From Symsagittifera roscoffensis (lineage: Eukaryota > Xenacoelomorpha > Acoela > Convolutidae), in assembly GCF_963678635.1 (NCBI RefSeq), contig NC_087069.1, positions 31,410,776-31,474,775 of the forward strand: DNA of 64,000 nt. The letters run 5' to 3'. The notes beneath the pieces were generated by a model that was not told where the DNA came from, did not search any database, and worked only from the letters and a program-made list of their open reading frames with translations. Position numbers and translations under genes: made by a program. How positions within the stretch are numbered: the first letter of the stretch is position 1; every line of letters begins with the position of its first letter. Of this stretch, positions 13,301 to 26,353 are shown in pieces.

Positions 13301-16300
13301 ACCATGATTTGTATTGAATCAAAATGATTGATTTTGATATTTCTTCCTTATAAGTTATTCTTTCTAATAAAATTTGATAAAAATTATATCAGTGTATACT
13401 TTTTTTCTGTTAGTTATTCTATTCATACTTTTCAAAAAACGGAAGCTCAGTTCCGATTGGTTGATATCGTAATGGTTTAAAATTCCATTATAAATGGACA
13501 TCGATTTTAATTAATTTTTTTTATTTTTTATAAGAATTCTAATGTAGGTAGGGCTGGGAACTGATTGCTTGATATCAAAACTGTTGAAATTTTTAGATTC
13601 ACTAAAGCTTTAATCTGATTGGTTGATGTCAAAACTGTTGAAAATTACCTGATAAGTTAAGCTTGATTTTGATTGACTGATATCATAACTATTGAAATCT
13701 TCATGGCTCCATTCAGATTGGTTCATTTATACTTCCGCTACAACAAATAAAATGAAATCCATTCTAACTTTCTCTCACCTTGAAAAAAACTGGTCAGGAA
13801 ATGTGCCGTTTTTATTTTACTTTTTTTTTCATTTTAAGGGCCATTCAAGGCTCCTACTAAAATTTTTAGGACTTTTGAAATCTCCCATTTGTTCTCAAGT
13901 TCTTTCTTTATATGATGAGTTGAAAAAAAAAACAAAAGAGTTACATGTCGTGAGTGTGGTAGAGACTATACTTACATAAAAATGCATCAAGACAACGTAA
14001 AACCGGTGGCGTTTAGAAGTGTCAGTATTAAAATTTTCATACATATAGCAGCGAGGAACTGAGAATTCATATGAAAAAGCTGCATTCTTCTTGTCAAAAT
14101 AACTTTCTGCGTGTTGACAGAAAACACATTCAGCAGACTCCAAACACACTTCACGAAATGGAATACTAAAAATAAATAAAATCAAACATAGCAAAAATTA
14201 CTATTATACTTTATACTGAGTCTGGAAAAATCTAGAAAATTATACAATTTTGATAATGTTGCTTTTTTTCATATGTTCTGATTGATGATAGAACTAGCAA
14301 CATCGAGTTCAAATTATCGTGAAATTGTCGTTTTAAATCGATCCAAAATTCTTTAACCTACAGTGACAACTTCAATGGCGGCTTGCTTACAGGGATTCTA
14401 TTTTGTTAAAATTGCAGTAAAAGCATATACTATGAAAAATTGAGTCGAAACGTATTTGTTCCCATTTTTTTAAGTACATCATTGAGAATCATAATGAGAA
14501 TCATATTTTTTTCTATGGTTTTCCAACAACTTTAGAAAAAAATTAATAAATGACGATTAGAGAAAAATAGGATGTTTTGCTAGAAATTCCAGATAACCAA
14601 TTAGATGTTTTTGAACTGAAAGTGACTTCAAAAATCTAAAGGAAAACAGTTGATTATACAGTTATGCTTGATATTAGTGAACGTTCGTTGAAATGATACA
14701 ATTTTCCATTGAAAAGTCATATTTTGAGTAAATTTTTATTCTTATGGGATTGGAAAACACTCAAATGTTGAGATGGTAGATCGAGCAGAAACCAAGAAAA
14801 TGTTAATTTTTAGTTTACAGGAAAAAAAATGAAATTCTTTTTGATTATTTGTGAAAATTGAAAAAAATGTTCTTGATTTTCAGTTATGAAAAATAGCCTA
14901 AGAAAAAGTCGAAAGTCAAAATTTTCAAATATAGACATCGATAAGATTTTCATCAGGTATTGTTTCTATCGTTATATGAGTTAAGTGAAGTTATGGAATT
15001 CTTAGAGTTTTCAAGCAGAGCGCTTTCATATTTAATTAGGAGACGAAAAATATTGATTAAGTGATACCATTTTTGCGGTAAAAGTGCTAAATTTCTTGCA
15101 AAAAGAGTTCTTTTGGAAGAAAGCTGATAAAGCAGTAGTCAAAATCTGCGTTCACGTTATATATTTATTTGAATTTTCAAAGAATAACTAGTGCAAAGCT
15201 CTGCTGTATAAATAGCTTTGAGAAATAACAAGGCTCATTGAGGACTAGAACAGATGAATATGTCAACAACTTCTGATAATTGGAAAAGTGTACACATTCA
15301 CCAATTTTTGTTATAAAACAGATACAGTTTTTGAAACTTGACATAGAAAATTCATATACGAACCTAATATAATAAATAAGATAAAAACTTGGATAAAATA
15401 TGTAATCACTGTAAATTAGCAGAAAATTAAATATTTCATAGAAATCACGCTTGCTTTTTTTGAAACTGTATATATTTTCATTTTAATTTTGTCTCTTCCG
15501 AATGAACTTTGACTAATCTTAATTATCTAAATAAAAATCTAAGCTAAAATCAAAATTTGGAAACTTCAACTATATTTTAAAACTAAAACTGCAGTTAATT
15601 TTTTGAACTTATTTTGTTTAGAACATAGAACATAGAGGTCTACTAGGACAGCAAAACAGTAGCCAAGTAGATATAGAGCGTAGCAAAGATAAGTTTTGGG
15701 CAGATGTTGAATCTGATTTGATGATTTTGTACGTAACAGATTTCACATTCGTAAGATTTTTCCGAGTATTCTGAAGTTTCAGTTGCGTTTCAGTTAGGTT
15801 TCAGCATAGGTTCAGGTGGTAAGAGCTTTGTTTTTTAAAAAAAATTATCTAATAACTGAGTTAATAGACCAAATTACATCAATTTGTATAGTGTTTTGAA
15901 TGTTCTTGGACAAATTTTTCAAAATTCTTTCATGAAAAATCTCAATCTTTGCGCATAAATTTTTACCATTGACTTACCCTGATCCGAAAACATAATGTGA
16001 AACCTTCATTACACAATATACACGTAATACACCAATTATAATTACCAATTAAGTAACGCAACCCGAGATTTTTGCGAAAAAAACTAGAGAAAAACCAAAA
16101 ATACCATTTTTCTTACCATTCTATTACCATCACACTGAAAACTTACCAATTTTATTCCCTATCTCAATACATTGTAGACTAAATAACCAAAGTTAAAACA
16201 TAGCATGGCGGGCAGGAGATCTATAGCGTCTCTTATTACAAGTGATCCGCCATGGTTTCTTTACTTAAGCTCCAACATCTACTGCTAATAACACTGCCAA

Positions 16301-19300
16301 AAAAATTATGTTTCTTCCAATAACTTTAAAACAAATGTCTCAAAAAACTTCTTCTTGGAAAAACTGTCGAGAAACAGAGTTTTCAGCGCTAAATGAGAAT
16401 GCAGACAATGTTAAGCACTAACTGAATCAAAAATAATTTGGTAGACGCATTTTTGAAATGAAACAAATTTTTGGAACTCGAAGACTTTGAGTACCCCCAT
16501 TGGAGCATAAAAAAGATATAACTCATTTTACTCCTAAAACAAGGATAATAATGCAACTATGCCAGTTTGAATTAGCCTAAACAAAACAAAAGAGTTTTTC
16601 CCCGAAAGAAAAATGAAAGAAAAATCAGATCTGGTGATTCAAACAATCGTGTTATTATCAAAATCTAAATTATGGTGCAGTTAGTTCAAGCTAGACAAAA
16701 ATTCTGCTTAATAATTGAAGAGATACAAAATAAGCAGAGAGGGTGCAGTATAAAAAATAAGTTTTTCAGCCGAGGTGTGCAGCAGAACAACCCTGTGGAC
16801 AGATATTTAAAGCGAAAAAGTGTAGTACCCGAATGCAATCTTTTTAAGCTGAAAAGTCTATATTTCTCATTGGATAATTTTCATGGACCTCAAAAGCACA
16901 TTTTGACAAGACACAAACCTATTATTGCATCTAGCCGACAAGAAATAAGAAAGTTTTTTTTAAAAAAGTTACATTCAACTTATTTTTAAAAAAAATACCA
17001 ACGGAAGTTGTGTTTGGGTTCAACTGTCTTGCAAAAAAAAATCTTTTTAGGGATGATCTGTCTGGAATCAACTCTAAGGCAGAAACAAAAACAAAGATTG
17101 CTTGTATCATATTAGCGAGAGCAAATGACTTGAAATCAAGAGCTAGGAGTTTTTCTCCAGAAAACAATTTTTTTAATACCTGCTGATATGTTCAATTAGT
17201 TTTGTAGCTTGATTTTTCAAAAAAAAAGTGGATTCCCTCTAATCTTTTCAGTATCAATTTCTTGCAATGCAGTTTTATAATTGAATCAACCGAGGTGTGA
17301 ATTCGAAGTTTTTCAGCCTAGGTTTGCAGCAGAACAACCCTGTGGACAGTATATTTAAAGCGAAAAAGTCTAGTACTCGAATGCAGTCCTTTGAAGCTGA
17401 AAAATCTGCCATAAGAGTGTCTTCTGGTGAAACTCACCTACAAAACTACATTAAAGTGCTCAAACAAAAAAGACATTTTCCTGAACTTTTCTCAATAGAT
17501 AGCTTTTAAAATTCTACTCTCAATGCAACTTTAGTTCCTCAATTTCTTTAGATGCTACCATTAGGGCCAGCATGGAAATAAAGTGATGCCAATATTAAGC
17601 AAACAAAAAATTATAACAACTGAAAGCGGAACTCCCAGAGATATTCATCGAAATCAAAAATGTTAGTGATAATCAAAAACAAATCAAATAATTCAAATCA
17701 GAAAATAATTTCTAATCGCAAATTAAGCGGACAAAATTAAACAGACAAAGAGCAATCCAATAATTAAATCTTGCAAAAAATATTGTCCCCTTACTGGAAT
17801 CAAAACAATGATTTTGTTTTAAAACTAAACATTGACAGGCTTGTGCGACGCCAATAAAATGAGTAGCTGTAACTTGAAGTGCTTGGCTAGGAAGTCATTA
17901 ACTAGAAACAATTTCTCGTACTTACGTTCCAAATCCCTGCTAATTGCAAGATTAAGAACTAATTGCAACTTAAAGTAGAGAAAACCAAGTAAATGAAAAA
18001 GAAAAATTCAATAAAAAAACAGTGATTATAAAGTTTAAATATTGTTCGAATAGTTTGAAATAGACAAAAATCACCGAGGAGAGATTGAACAGACATGAAA
18101 AAAGCAGAGTAACTAAAATTGTTTTTTGTACGGTTATATTTTGCAATTTGCAAAATAGAACTGTTTCCTGGCTAGAACCCAAGCAGTGATATTTGTCTTC
18201 TGAAGCAAGGAATAAATTTTTACGCTATAAGAGTAGCTGTAACTTGGTAAAACAATAAAGTATGCTGAAGAGAACTGTTTTTTTCAGCAAACTTTTTAAT
18301 GAGAAGAATGTGAAGTACCTAGGTTGCAGTACCCTTGCTAATCGCAAATTGAAAACGAGTGAACAAAACAGACAGCAATTTTCATTTAATTGTGATTTTT
18401 GCACATAACGTGTAAAAAAGACATCGCACTGATAATTTGATGCAATATAGTTGAATATTCTTAATTTTTGATTTTTAAAAACGATTTTTTCGAATTCTTT
18501 TTCAAAATTTCTTAACAATTTTAAAATCAAGCAGGGAAAAAAATTTCTGAAAAAGTGGTTGCTTTTAAACTCCTTCAAAATGCTATAACGAGGATTGTTT
18601 ACCAGGTTCATGTGCTAAGAACGCAAATTGAAGAAACGCTAAATTGTTTTTTTACGGTACGCACTACCTACTTGCACTAATTGACCAGTGTAGCATTGCA
18701 AGCAAGCAGACAGGAAAAAAAGGAAGCAACTTAGTCCAAAAAACGGAGAAATTTTCGAAGAAGCCAAAACTACGAAACTTCAAACTGTTGTCTGGATTGA
18801 TGTTCTATTTGCGGGAAACACGTCTAGAAAAACATTCGACGGCGTTTAATAAAAGAGGGAAAGAAAATGTTCTCATAAAAATAATTGGTCTTTAAATTCT
18901 ATTCTGAATTTTTTAACGTTTTGTGCGACATAAGTCAAAACCATTTTGAAGAAAAAAAATTTCAGCTAAAAAAATTGAAATTTAGTAAAAACAGAAGACA
19001 AGGCTAGTAGAATTACAAAAAGCATTTACAATGAAAACTGCACTCGGCAAAAAAAAATGCTTAATGCGGCAACTAACGACGTGGCAACTAAGCTGGTAAA
19101 AATATAAGCAGGCAAAAAATAAGCTGAAATTTTTTTTGGAACGGAAATAAAATTTTAAACCGAAAAAACTATGTTTTATTTGAAAACAATTGCTGATTGC
19201 AATCGTAATTACATAAGTTGTGAACATTTTTTCAATTTCACACCCAAATGTGCAATAAAAAGACATTCCTGCCCGTCGAAAAATTTTTGCAAAAACCATT

Positions 19301-20713
19301 CTTCTTCATTTCATTTAGATTACAAGTTCACTATTTTCAATCGAAATTGAAAACAATAGTGCTCGACCAATTGATGGCTTTACAGCATTAAGTAAAAGCA
19401 AATTGAAACCATGTTTTTTGACGGTTAGATTTTAAGCACTGTGAAGCAGTATTGTGCAGTTTGTAACTTTAAAGTCTTCCTATAAAGACAAAGGTGCGAT
19501 ACTTTAGAGGCATTTTTTCAAAACTGTGTTGCAAATTTTTTTGCGCATGTCTTAGCTCTCAATTCCTTTTTTTTCTCTACTTTCTTTATTTTTAGCTTTG
19601 CTTGTTTCGTTATTTTTTATCACTTATAAATTCAACGGTTCGAAATGATCTTGGAATTTAATTATTGTTTTGAAAACTTACATAACACGCACAATATCTC
19701 AAAATTCACTTTCAAAACTGGAATTCAGTGAGTTTTTTTTGCTCTATTCTCACAATCGCTCACACGATATAAATAAATACCTTCACTTACTTCATTCACA
19801 CGTTAAAACGTGTTCGATTAAGTTTCTTTGGGGCTGAAGTTAATGAAAGTTCTAATAGCTTCATTCCGTTATCGTTTTAAATAGTTTTATGCTTACTTTT
19901 GTTTTCAATTCGTTTTACTATTTTCTTGTTAGTCAGGTTGAATACTTGTTGTTGTCTATCATCGTGAAAAACCATGTATTTAACACAGAGAGGAGAAACA
20001 GGGTTTCGCAAAAATTTTGATTCAATTATAACACTGCATTGCAAGAAATTGATGCTGAAAAACTTAGAGGGAATCCACTTTTTTTGAAAAACTAGGCTGG
20101 AAAATTAATTGAAAAAAGTCAAAAACACAATATCTTAAATCATTCGGACAAAGTTAAAAAACAGGCTTAGCAAGCTTCAGAAAAGGGGACCAAACGTCAA
20201 CCCAGGCGAAGCCATAAAACTTTTTTTAAAATATATTTTTTTTACTCATCCCACCTGAAACAAGCAAAAATTGTTAACAAATTCAATCTTAATATCACGC
20301 AATCCAAGTTTACTAAGGTGATCTGATATCAACCCGTTTAACCGAAAAAATCAAAAAAAAATTAAGAATCAGAGGTGGCAAAATTACAAACTTTAGAATT
20401 ACTTTACCTTATAAAAAAATCTGAATTTGAAAAAAAAACGGAAAATCAACTGCGAGAAATTAGGACGAAAAACAAAATATTTTTTTTTCAAATCATTTAT
20501 TTATAGAAGAAACTACTACCTAAAATAACAAAGGTAATTTTATTTGAGTTTTCAAGAAAGTTATCATCTCAGCAGAACTGAGAATGTCAGCAGAATTGAA
20601 CTTATCAGCAGGTAATAAAAGAAAAAATTTTTACGTGAGAAAAAAATCTAGGTCATGATTTCAAGTCACTTGCTCTCGCAAGTGCAACTGCCAAAAACAA
20701 TTAATCTTATACA
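10381..20713. repeat. Tandem array unit 2 (about 10.33 kb)
   Basis: This is the second near-complete head-to-tail copy of unit 1, in the same orientation. The offset drifts between about 10310 and 10400 because of small indels. It lacks the second copy of the 48-bp duplication that unit 1 and later units carry around 'agcagagcgctttcatattt', so it has its own history. Unlike unit 1 it retains the short hairpin 'cacttgctctcgcaagtg' at 20667-20684. At 17229-17250 it contains the undisturbed sequence into which the LTR element inserted in unit 4. No gene can be supported inside it. Confidence 0.85.
20667..20684. repeat. Short perfect hairpin in right arm
   Basis: The sequence cacttgc-tctc-gcaagtg forms a perfect 7-bp stem with a 4-base loop. 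It recurs in the right arms near 21805, 24240, 30213, 31342 and 59498, while unit 1 has lost it by a clean 18-bp deletion. A diverged version lies upstream of the first visible RAD23 exon near 63726. Confidence 0.7.
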
Positions 20714-21483
20714 AACCATCCTTGTTATGATTTCAGACAGATCATCCCTAAAAAACACACAACTTGGGTAGGTATGTTTTTGAAATATTTTTCTTATAAC
20801 TTTGGTTTAATTGTTTGTCGGCTTGGTGCAATACTAGGTTTGTGCCTTATCAAGTTGTGATTCTGAGGTCCAAACTTCCCTCTCACTTTTTAGAAAATTG
20901 ATCTGCGTTACGAGCTTTTCACTCTCTTTATTCAATTTACCTCCTAGAGGATTTAATGAGACAAATTCACATTTATTTTTCTTTGAGAATTTTTTTCCAA
21001 CCGGCTTATTTTTATTTTGTATATGAATTCCATTGTAAGTAGGGCTGGGAACTGATTGCTTGATATCAAAACTGTTGAAATTTTCAGATTGACTAAAGCT
21101 TTAATCTAATTGGTTGATGTCAAAACTGTTGAAAAATACCTGATAAGTTAAGCTTGATTTCGATTGGTTGATATCATAACTATTGAAAATTTCATGGCAC
21201 CATTCAGATTGGTTCATTTATACTTCAGCTACAACAAATAAAATGAAATCCATTCTAACTTTCTCTCACCTTGAAAAAAACTGGTCAGGAAATGTGCCGT
21301 TTTTATTTACTTTTTTTAGAACACCTGAAACAAGCAAAAATTGTTAACAAAATCAATCTTCATATCACGCAATCCAAGTTTACTATTACTAAGGTGATCT
21401 GATGTCAACCCGTTTAACCAAAAAAATCAAAAAATTTTAAAAAAATCAGAGGTGGCAAAATTACAAACTTCAGAAATATTTTA
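20714..21483. repeat. Rearranged array junction, unit 3 start
   Basis: After the end of unit 2 the sequence continues with about 280 bp not present at the unit 1/unit 2 junction. This piece is an inverted, diverged copy of the left-arm region (about 6540-6800). From about 21030 it matches unit 1 from 3205 to about 3485, then jumps at about 21317 to the unit-end sequence ('cacctgaaacaagc', unit 1 position 9871). The same jump recurs near 30867, so the rearranged junction was itself copied. Confidence 0.7.
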
Positions 21484-23918
21484 CTTTATAAAAAAATCTG
21501 AATTTGAAATGAAACAGCCACGAATTGTAAGAAACGGCTTGAAAAATATACCAAATGCTTATGAAAAAAAAAACGGAAAATCAACTGGGAGAAATTAGGA
21601 CGAAAAACAAAATATTTTTTTTTTCAAATCATTTATTTATAGAAAAAACTACTACCTCAAATAACAAAGGTAGTTTTATTTGAATTTTCAAGAAAATTAT
21701 CATCTCAGCGGAACTGGGAATGTCAGCAGAATTGAACTCATCAGCAGGTATTGAAAGAAAAATTGTTTACGTGAGAAAAAATTCTAGGTCATGATTTCAA
21801 GTCTCTTGCTCTCGCAAGTGCAACTGCCAAAACCGATTAATCTGATACAAACCATCCTTGTTATGATTTCCACCTTAGCAATGATTTCAGACAGATCATC
21901 CCTAAAAAACACACAACTTGGGTAGGTATGTTTTTGAAATATTTTTCTTATTACTTTGGTTTCATTGTTTGTCGGCTAGGTGCAATACTAGGTTTGTGCC
22001 TTATCAAGTTGTGCTTCTGAGGTCCAAACTTCCCTCTCACTTTTTAGAAAATTAATCTGCGTTACGAGCTTCTCACTCTCTATATTCAATTTATCTCCTA
22101 GAGGATTTAATGAGACAAATTCACATTTATTTTTCTTTGAGAATTTTTTTCCAACCGGCTCTTTTTTATTTTGTATAAAAATTCCATTGTAGGTAGGGCT
22201 GGGAATTGATTGCTTGATATCGAAACTGTTGAAATTTTCAGATTAACTAAAGCTTTAATCTGATTGGTTGATGTCAAAACTGTTGAAAAATACCTGATAA
22301 GTTAAGCTTGATTTTGATTGACTGATATCATAACTATTGAAAATTTCATGGCTCCATTCAGATTGGTTCATTTATTTTTCAGCTACAACAAATAAAATGA
22401 AATCCATTCTAACTTTCTCTCACCTTGAAAAAAACTGGTCAGGAAATGTGCCGTTTTTATTTACGTTTTTTTCATTTTTAAGGGCCATTCAAGGCTCCTA
22501 CTAAAATTTTTAGGACTTTTGAAATCTTCCATTTGTTCTCTAGTTCTTTCTTGATATGATGAGTTGAAAAAAAAACAAAAGAGTTACGTGTCGTGAGTGT
22601 GGTAGAGACTATACATATATAAAAATGCATCAAAACATATATAAAAATGCATTGACAGAAAACACATTCAGCAGACTCCAAACACACTTGACGAAATGGA
22701 AAACTAAAAATAAACAAAATCAAACATAGCAAAAATTACTATTATACTTTATAATGAGTCTGGAAAAATCTAGAAAATTATACAATTTTGTTAATGTTGC
22801 TTTTTTTCATATGTTCTGATTGATGATAGAACTAGCAACATCGAGTTCAAATTATCGTGAAATTGTCGTTTTAAATCGATCCAAAATTCTTTAACCTACA
22901 GTGACAACTTCAATGGTGGCTTGCTTACAGGGATTCTATTTTGTTAAAATTGCAGTAAAAGCATATACTATGAAAAATTGAGTCGAAACGTATTTGTTCC
23001 CATTTTTTTAAGTACATCATTGAGAATCATAATGAGAATCATATTTTTTTCTATGGTTTTCCAACAACTTTAGAAAAAAATTAATAAATGACGATTAGAG
23101 AAAAATAGGATGTTTTGCTAGAAATTCCAGATAACCAATTAGATGTTTTTGAACTGAAAGTGACTTCAAAAATCTAAAGGAAAACAGTTGATTATACAGT
23201 TATGCTTGATATTAGTGAACGTTCGTTGAAATGATACAATTTTCCATTGAAAAGTCATATTTTGAGTAAATTTTTATTCTTATGGGATTGGAAAACACTC
23301 AAATGTTGAGATGGTAGATCGAGCAGAAACCAAGAAAATGTTAATTTTTAGTTTACAGGAAAAAAAATGAAATTCTTTTTGATTATTTGTGAAAATTGAA
23401 AAAAATGTTCTTGATTTTCAGTTATGAAAAATAGCCTAAGAAAAAATCGAAAGTCAAAATTTTCAAATATAGACATCGATAAGATTTTCATCAGGTATTG
23501 TTTCTATCGTTATATGAGTTAAGTGAAGTTTTTAGAGTTTTCAAGCAGAGCGCTTTCATATTTAATCTAAGTGAATTTTTAGAGTTTTCAAGCAGAGCGC
23601 TTTCATATTTAATTAGGAGACGAAAATATTGGTTAAGTGATACCATTTTTGCGGTAAAAGTGCTAATTTTCTTGCAAAAAGAGTTCAGCATAGTTTCAGG
23701 TGGTAAGAGCTTTGTTTTCAAAAAAAAATATCCAGTAACTTAGTTAATAGACCAAATTACATCAATTTGTATCGTGTTTTGAAGGTTCTTTGACAAAAAT
23801 TTCAAAATTCTTTCATAAAAAATCTCAAATTTTGCGCATAAAATTTTACCATTGACTTACCCTGATCCAAAAATATAAGGTAAAACCTTCATTACACAAT
23901 CTACACGTAATATAATCA
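21484..23918. repeat. 2435-bp tandem duplication, copy 1
   Basis: This segment runs from the unit-end sequence through the 'ggtagggctggga' block and on to the sequence equivalent to unit 1 position 5738. It is followed immediately by a second copy offset by exactly 2435 bp. By eye only three substitutions separate the copies, clustered within about 60 bp near 22040-22100. All short ORFs in it are repeated unchanged in copy 2. It contains no supported gene. Confidence 0.9.
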
Positions 23919-26353
23919 CTTTATAAAAAAATCTGAATTTGAAATGAAACAGCCACGAATTGTAAGAAACGGCTTGAAAAATATACCAAATGCTTATGAA
24001 AAAAAAAACGGAAAATCAACTGGGAGAAATTAGGACGAAAAACAAAATATTTTTTTTTTCAAATCATTTATTTATAGAAAAAACTACTACCTCAAATAAC
24101 AAAGGTAGTTTTATTTGAATTTTCAAGAAAATTATCATCTCAGCGGAACTGGGAATGTCAGCAGAATTGAACTCATCAGCAGGTATTGAAAGAAAAATTG
24201 TTTACGTGAGAAAAAATTCTAGGTCATGATTTCAAGTCTCTTGCTCTCGCAAGTGCAACTGCCAAAACCGATTAATCTGATACAAACCATCCTTGTTATG
24301 ATTTCCACCTTAGCAATGATTTCAGACAGATCATCCCTAAAAAACACACAACTTGGGTAGGTATGTTTTTGAAATATTTTTCTTATTACTTTGGTTTCAT
24401 TGTTTGTCGGCTAGGTGCAATACTAGGTTTGTGCCTTATCAAGTTGTGCTTCTGAGGTCCAAACTTCCCTCTCACTTTTTGGAAAATTAATCTGCGTTAC
24501 GAGCTTTTCACTCTCTATATTCAATTTACCTCCTAGAGGATTTAATGAGACAAATTCACATTTATTTTTCTTTGAGAATTTTTTTCCAACCGGCTCTTTT
24601 TTATTTTGTATAAAAATTCCATTGTAGGTAGGGCTGGGAATTGATTGCTTGATATCGAAACTGTTGAAATTTTCAGATTAACTAAAGCTTTAATCTGATT
24701 GGTTGATGTCAAAACTGTTGAAAAATACCTGATAAGTTAAGCTTGATTTTGATTGACTGATATCATAACTATTGAAAATTTCATGGCTCCATTCAGATTG
24801 GTTCATTTATTTTTCAGCTACAACAAATAAAATGAAATCCATTCTAACTTTCTCTCACCTTGAAAAAAACTGGTCAGGAAATGTGCCGTTTTTATTTACG
24901 TTTTTTTCATTTTTAAGGGCCATTCAAGGCTCCTACTAAAATTTTTAGGACTTTTGAAATCTTCCATTTGTTCTCTAGTTCTTTCTTGATATGATGAGTT
25001 GAAAAAAAAACAAAAGAGTTACGTGTCGTGAGTGTGGTAGAGACTATACATATATAAAAATGCATCAAAACATATATAAAAATGCATTGACAGAAAACAC
25101 ATTCAGCAGACTCCAAACACACTTGACGAAATGGAAAACTAAAAATAAACAAAATCAAACATAGCAAAAATTACTATTATACTTTATAATGAGTCTGGAA
25201 AAATCTAGAAAATTATACAATTTTGTTAATGTTGCTTTTTTTCATATGTTCTGATTGATGATAGAACTAGCAACATCGAGTTCAAATTATCGTGAAATTG
25301 TCGTTTTAAATCGATCCAAAATTCTTTAACCTACAGTGACAACTTCAATGGTGGCTTGCTTACAGGGATTCTATTTTGTTAAAATTGCAGTAAAAGCATA
25401 TACTATGAAAAATTGAGTCGAAACGTATTTGTTCCCATTTTTTTAAGTACATCATTGAGAATCATAATGAGAATCATATTTTTTTCTATGGTTTTCCAAC
25501 AACTTTAGAAAAAAATTAATAAATGACGATTAGAGAAAAATAGGATGTTTTGCTAGAAATTCCAGATAACCAATTAGATGTTTTTGAACTGAAAGTGACT
25601 TCAAAAATCTAAAGGAAAACAGTTGATTATACAGTTATGCTTGATATTAGTGAACGTTCGTTGAAATGATACAATTTTCCATTGAAAAGTCATATTTTGA
25701 GTAAATTTTTATTCTTATGGGATTGGAAAACACTCAAATGTTGAGATGGTAGATCGAGCAGAAACCAAGAAAATGTTAATTTTTAGTTTACAGGAAAAAA
25801 AATGAAATTCTTTTTGATTATTTGTGAAAATTGAAAAAAATGTTCTTGATTTTCAGTTATGAAAAATAGCCTAAGAAAAAATCGAAAGTCAAAATTTTCA
25901 AATATAGACATCGATAAGATTTTCATCAGGTATTGTTTCTATCGTTATATGAGTTAAGTGAAGTTTTTAGAGTTTTCAAGCAGAGCGCTTTCATATTTAA
26001 TCTAAGTGAATTTTTAGAGTTTTCAAGCAGAGCGCTTTCATATTTAATTAGGAGACGAAAATATTGGTTAAGTGATACCATTTTTGCGGTAAAAGTGCTA
26101 ATTTTCTTGCAAAAAGAGTTCAGCATAGTTTCAGGTGGTAAGAGCTTTGTTTTCAAAAAAAAATATCCAGTAACTTAGTTAATAGACCAAATTACATCAA
26201 TTTGTATCGTGTTTTGAAGGTTCTTTGACAAAAATTTCAAAATTCTTTCATAAAAAATCTCAAATTTTGCGCATAAAATTTTACCATTGACTTACCCTGA
26301 TCCAAAAATATAAGGTAAAACCTTCATTACACAATCTACACGTAATATAATCA
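23919..26353. repeat. 2435-bp tandem duplication, copy 2
   Basis: This is the second, nearly identical copy of 21484-23918, in direct orientation. The junction joins '...cgtaatataatcac' to 'tttataaaaaaatctg'. The three observed differences are clustered, and in copy 2 the patch looks like the more distant unit at about 20926, which suggests local gene conversion. After 26353 the array resumes at the unit 1 equivalent of about position 5740. Confidence 0.9.
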
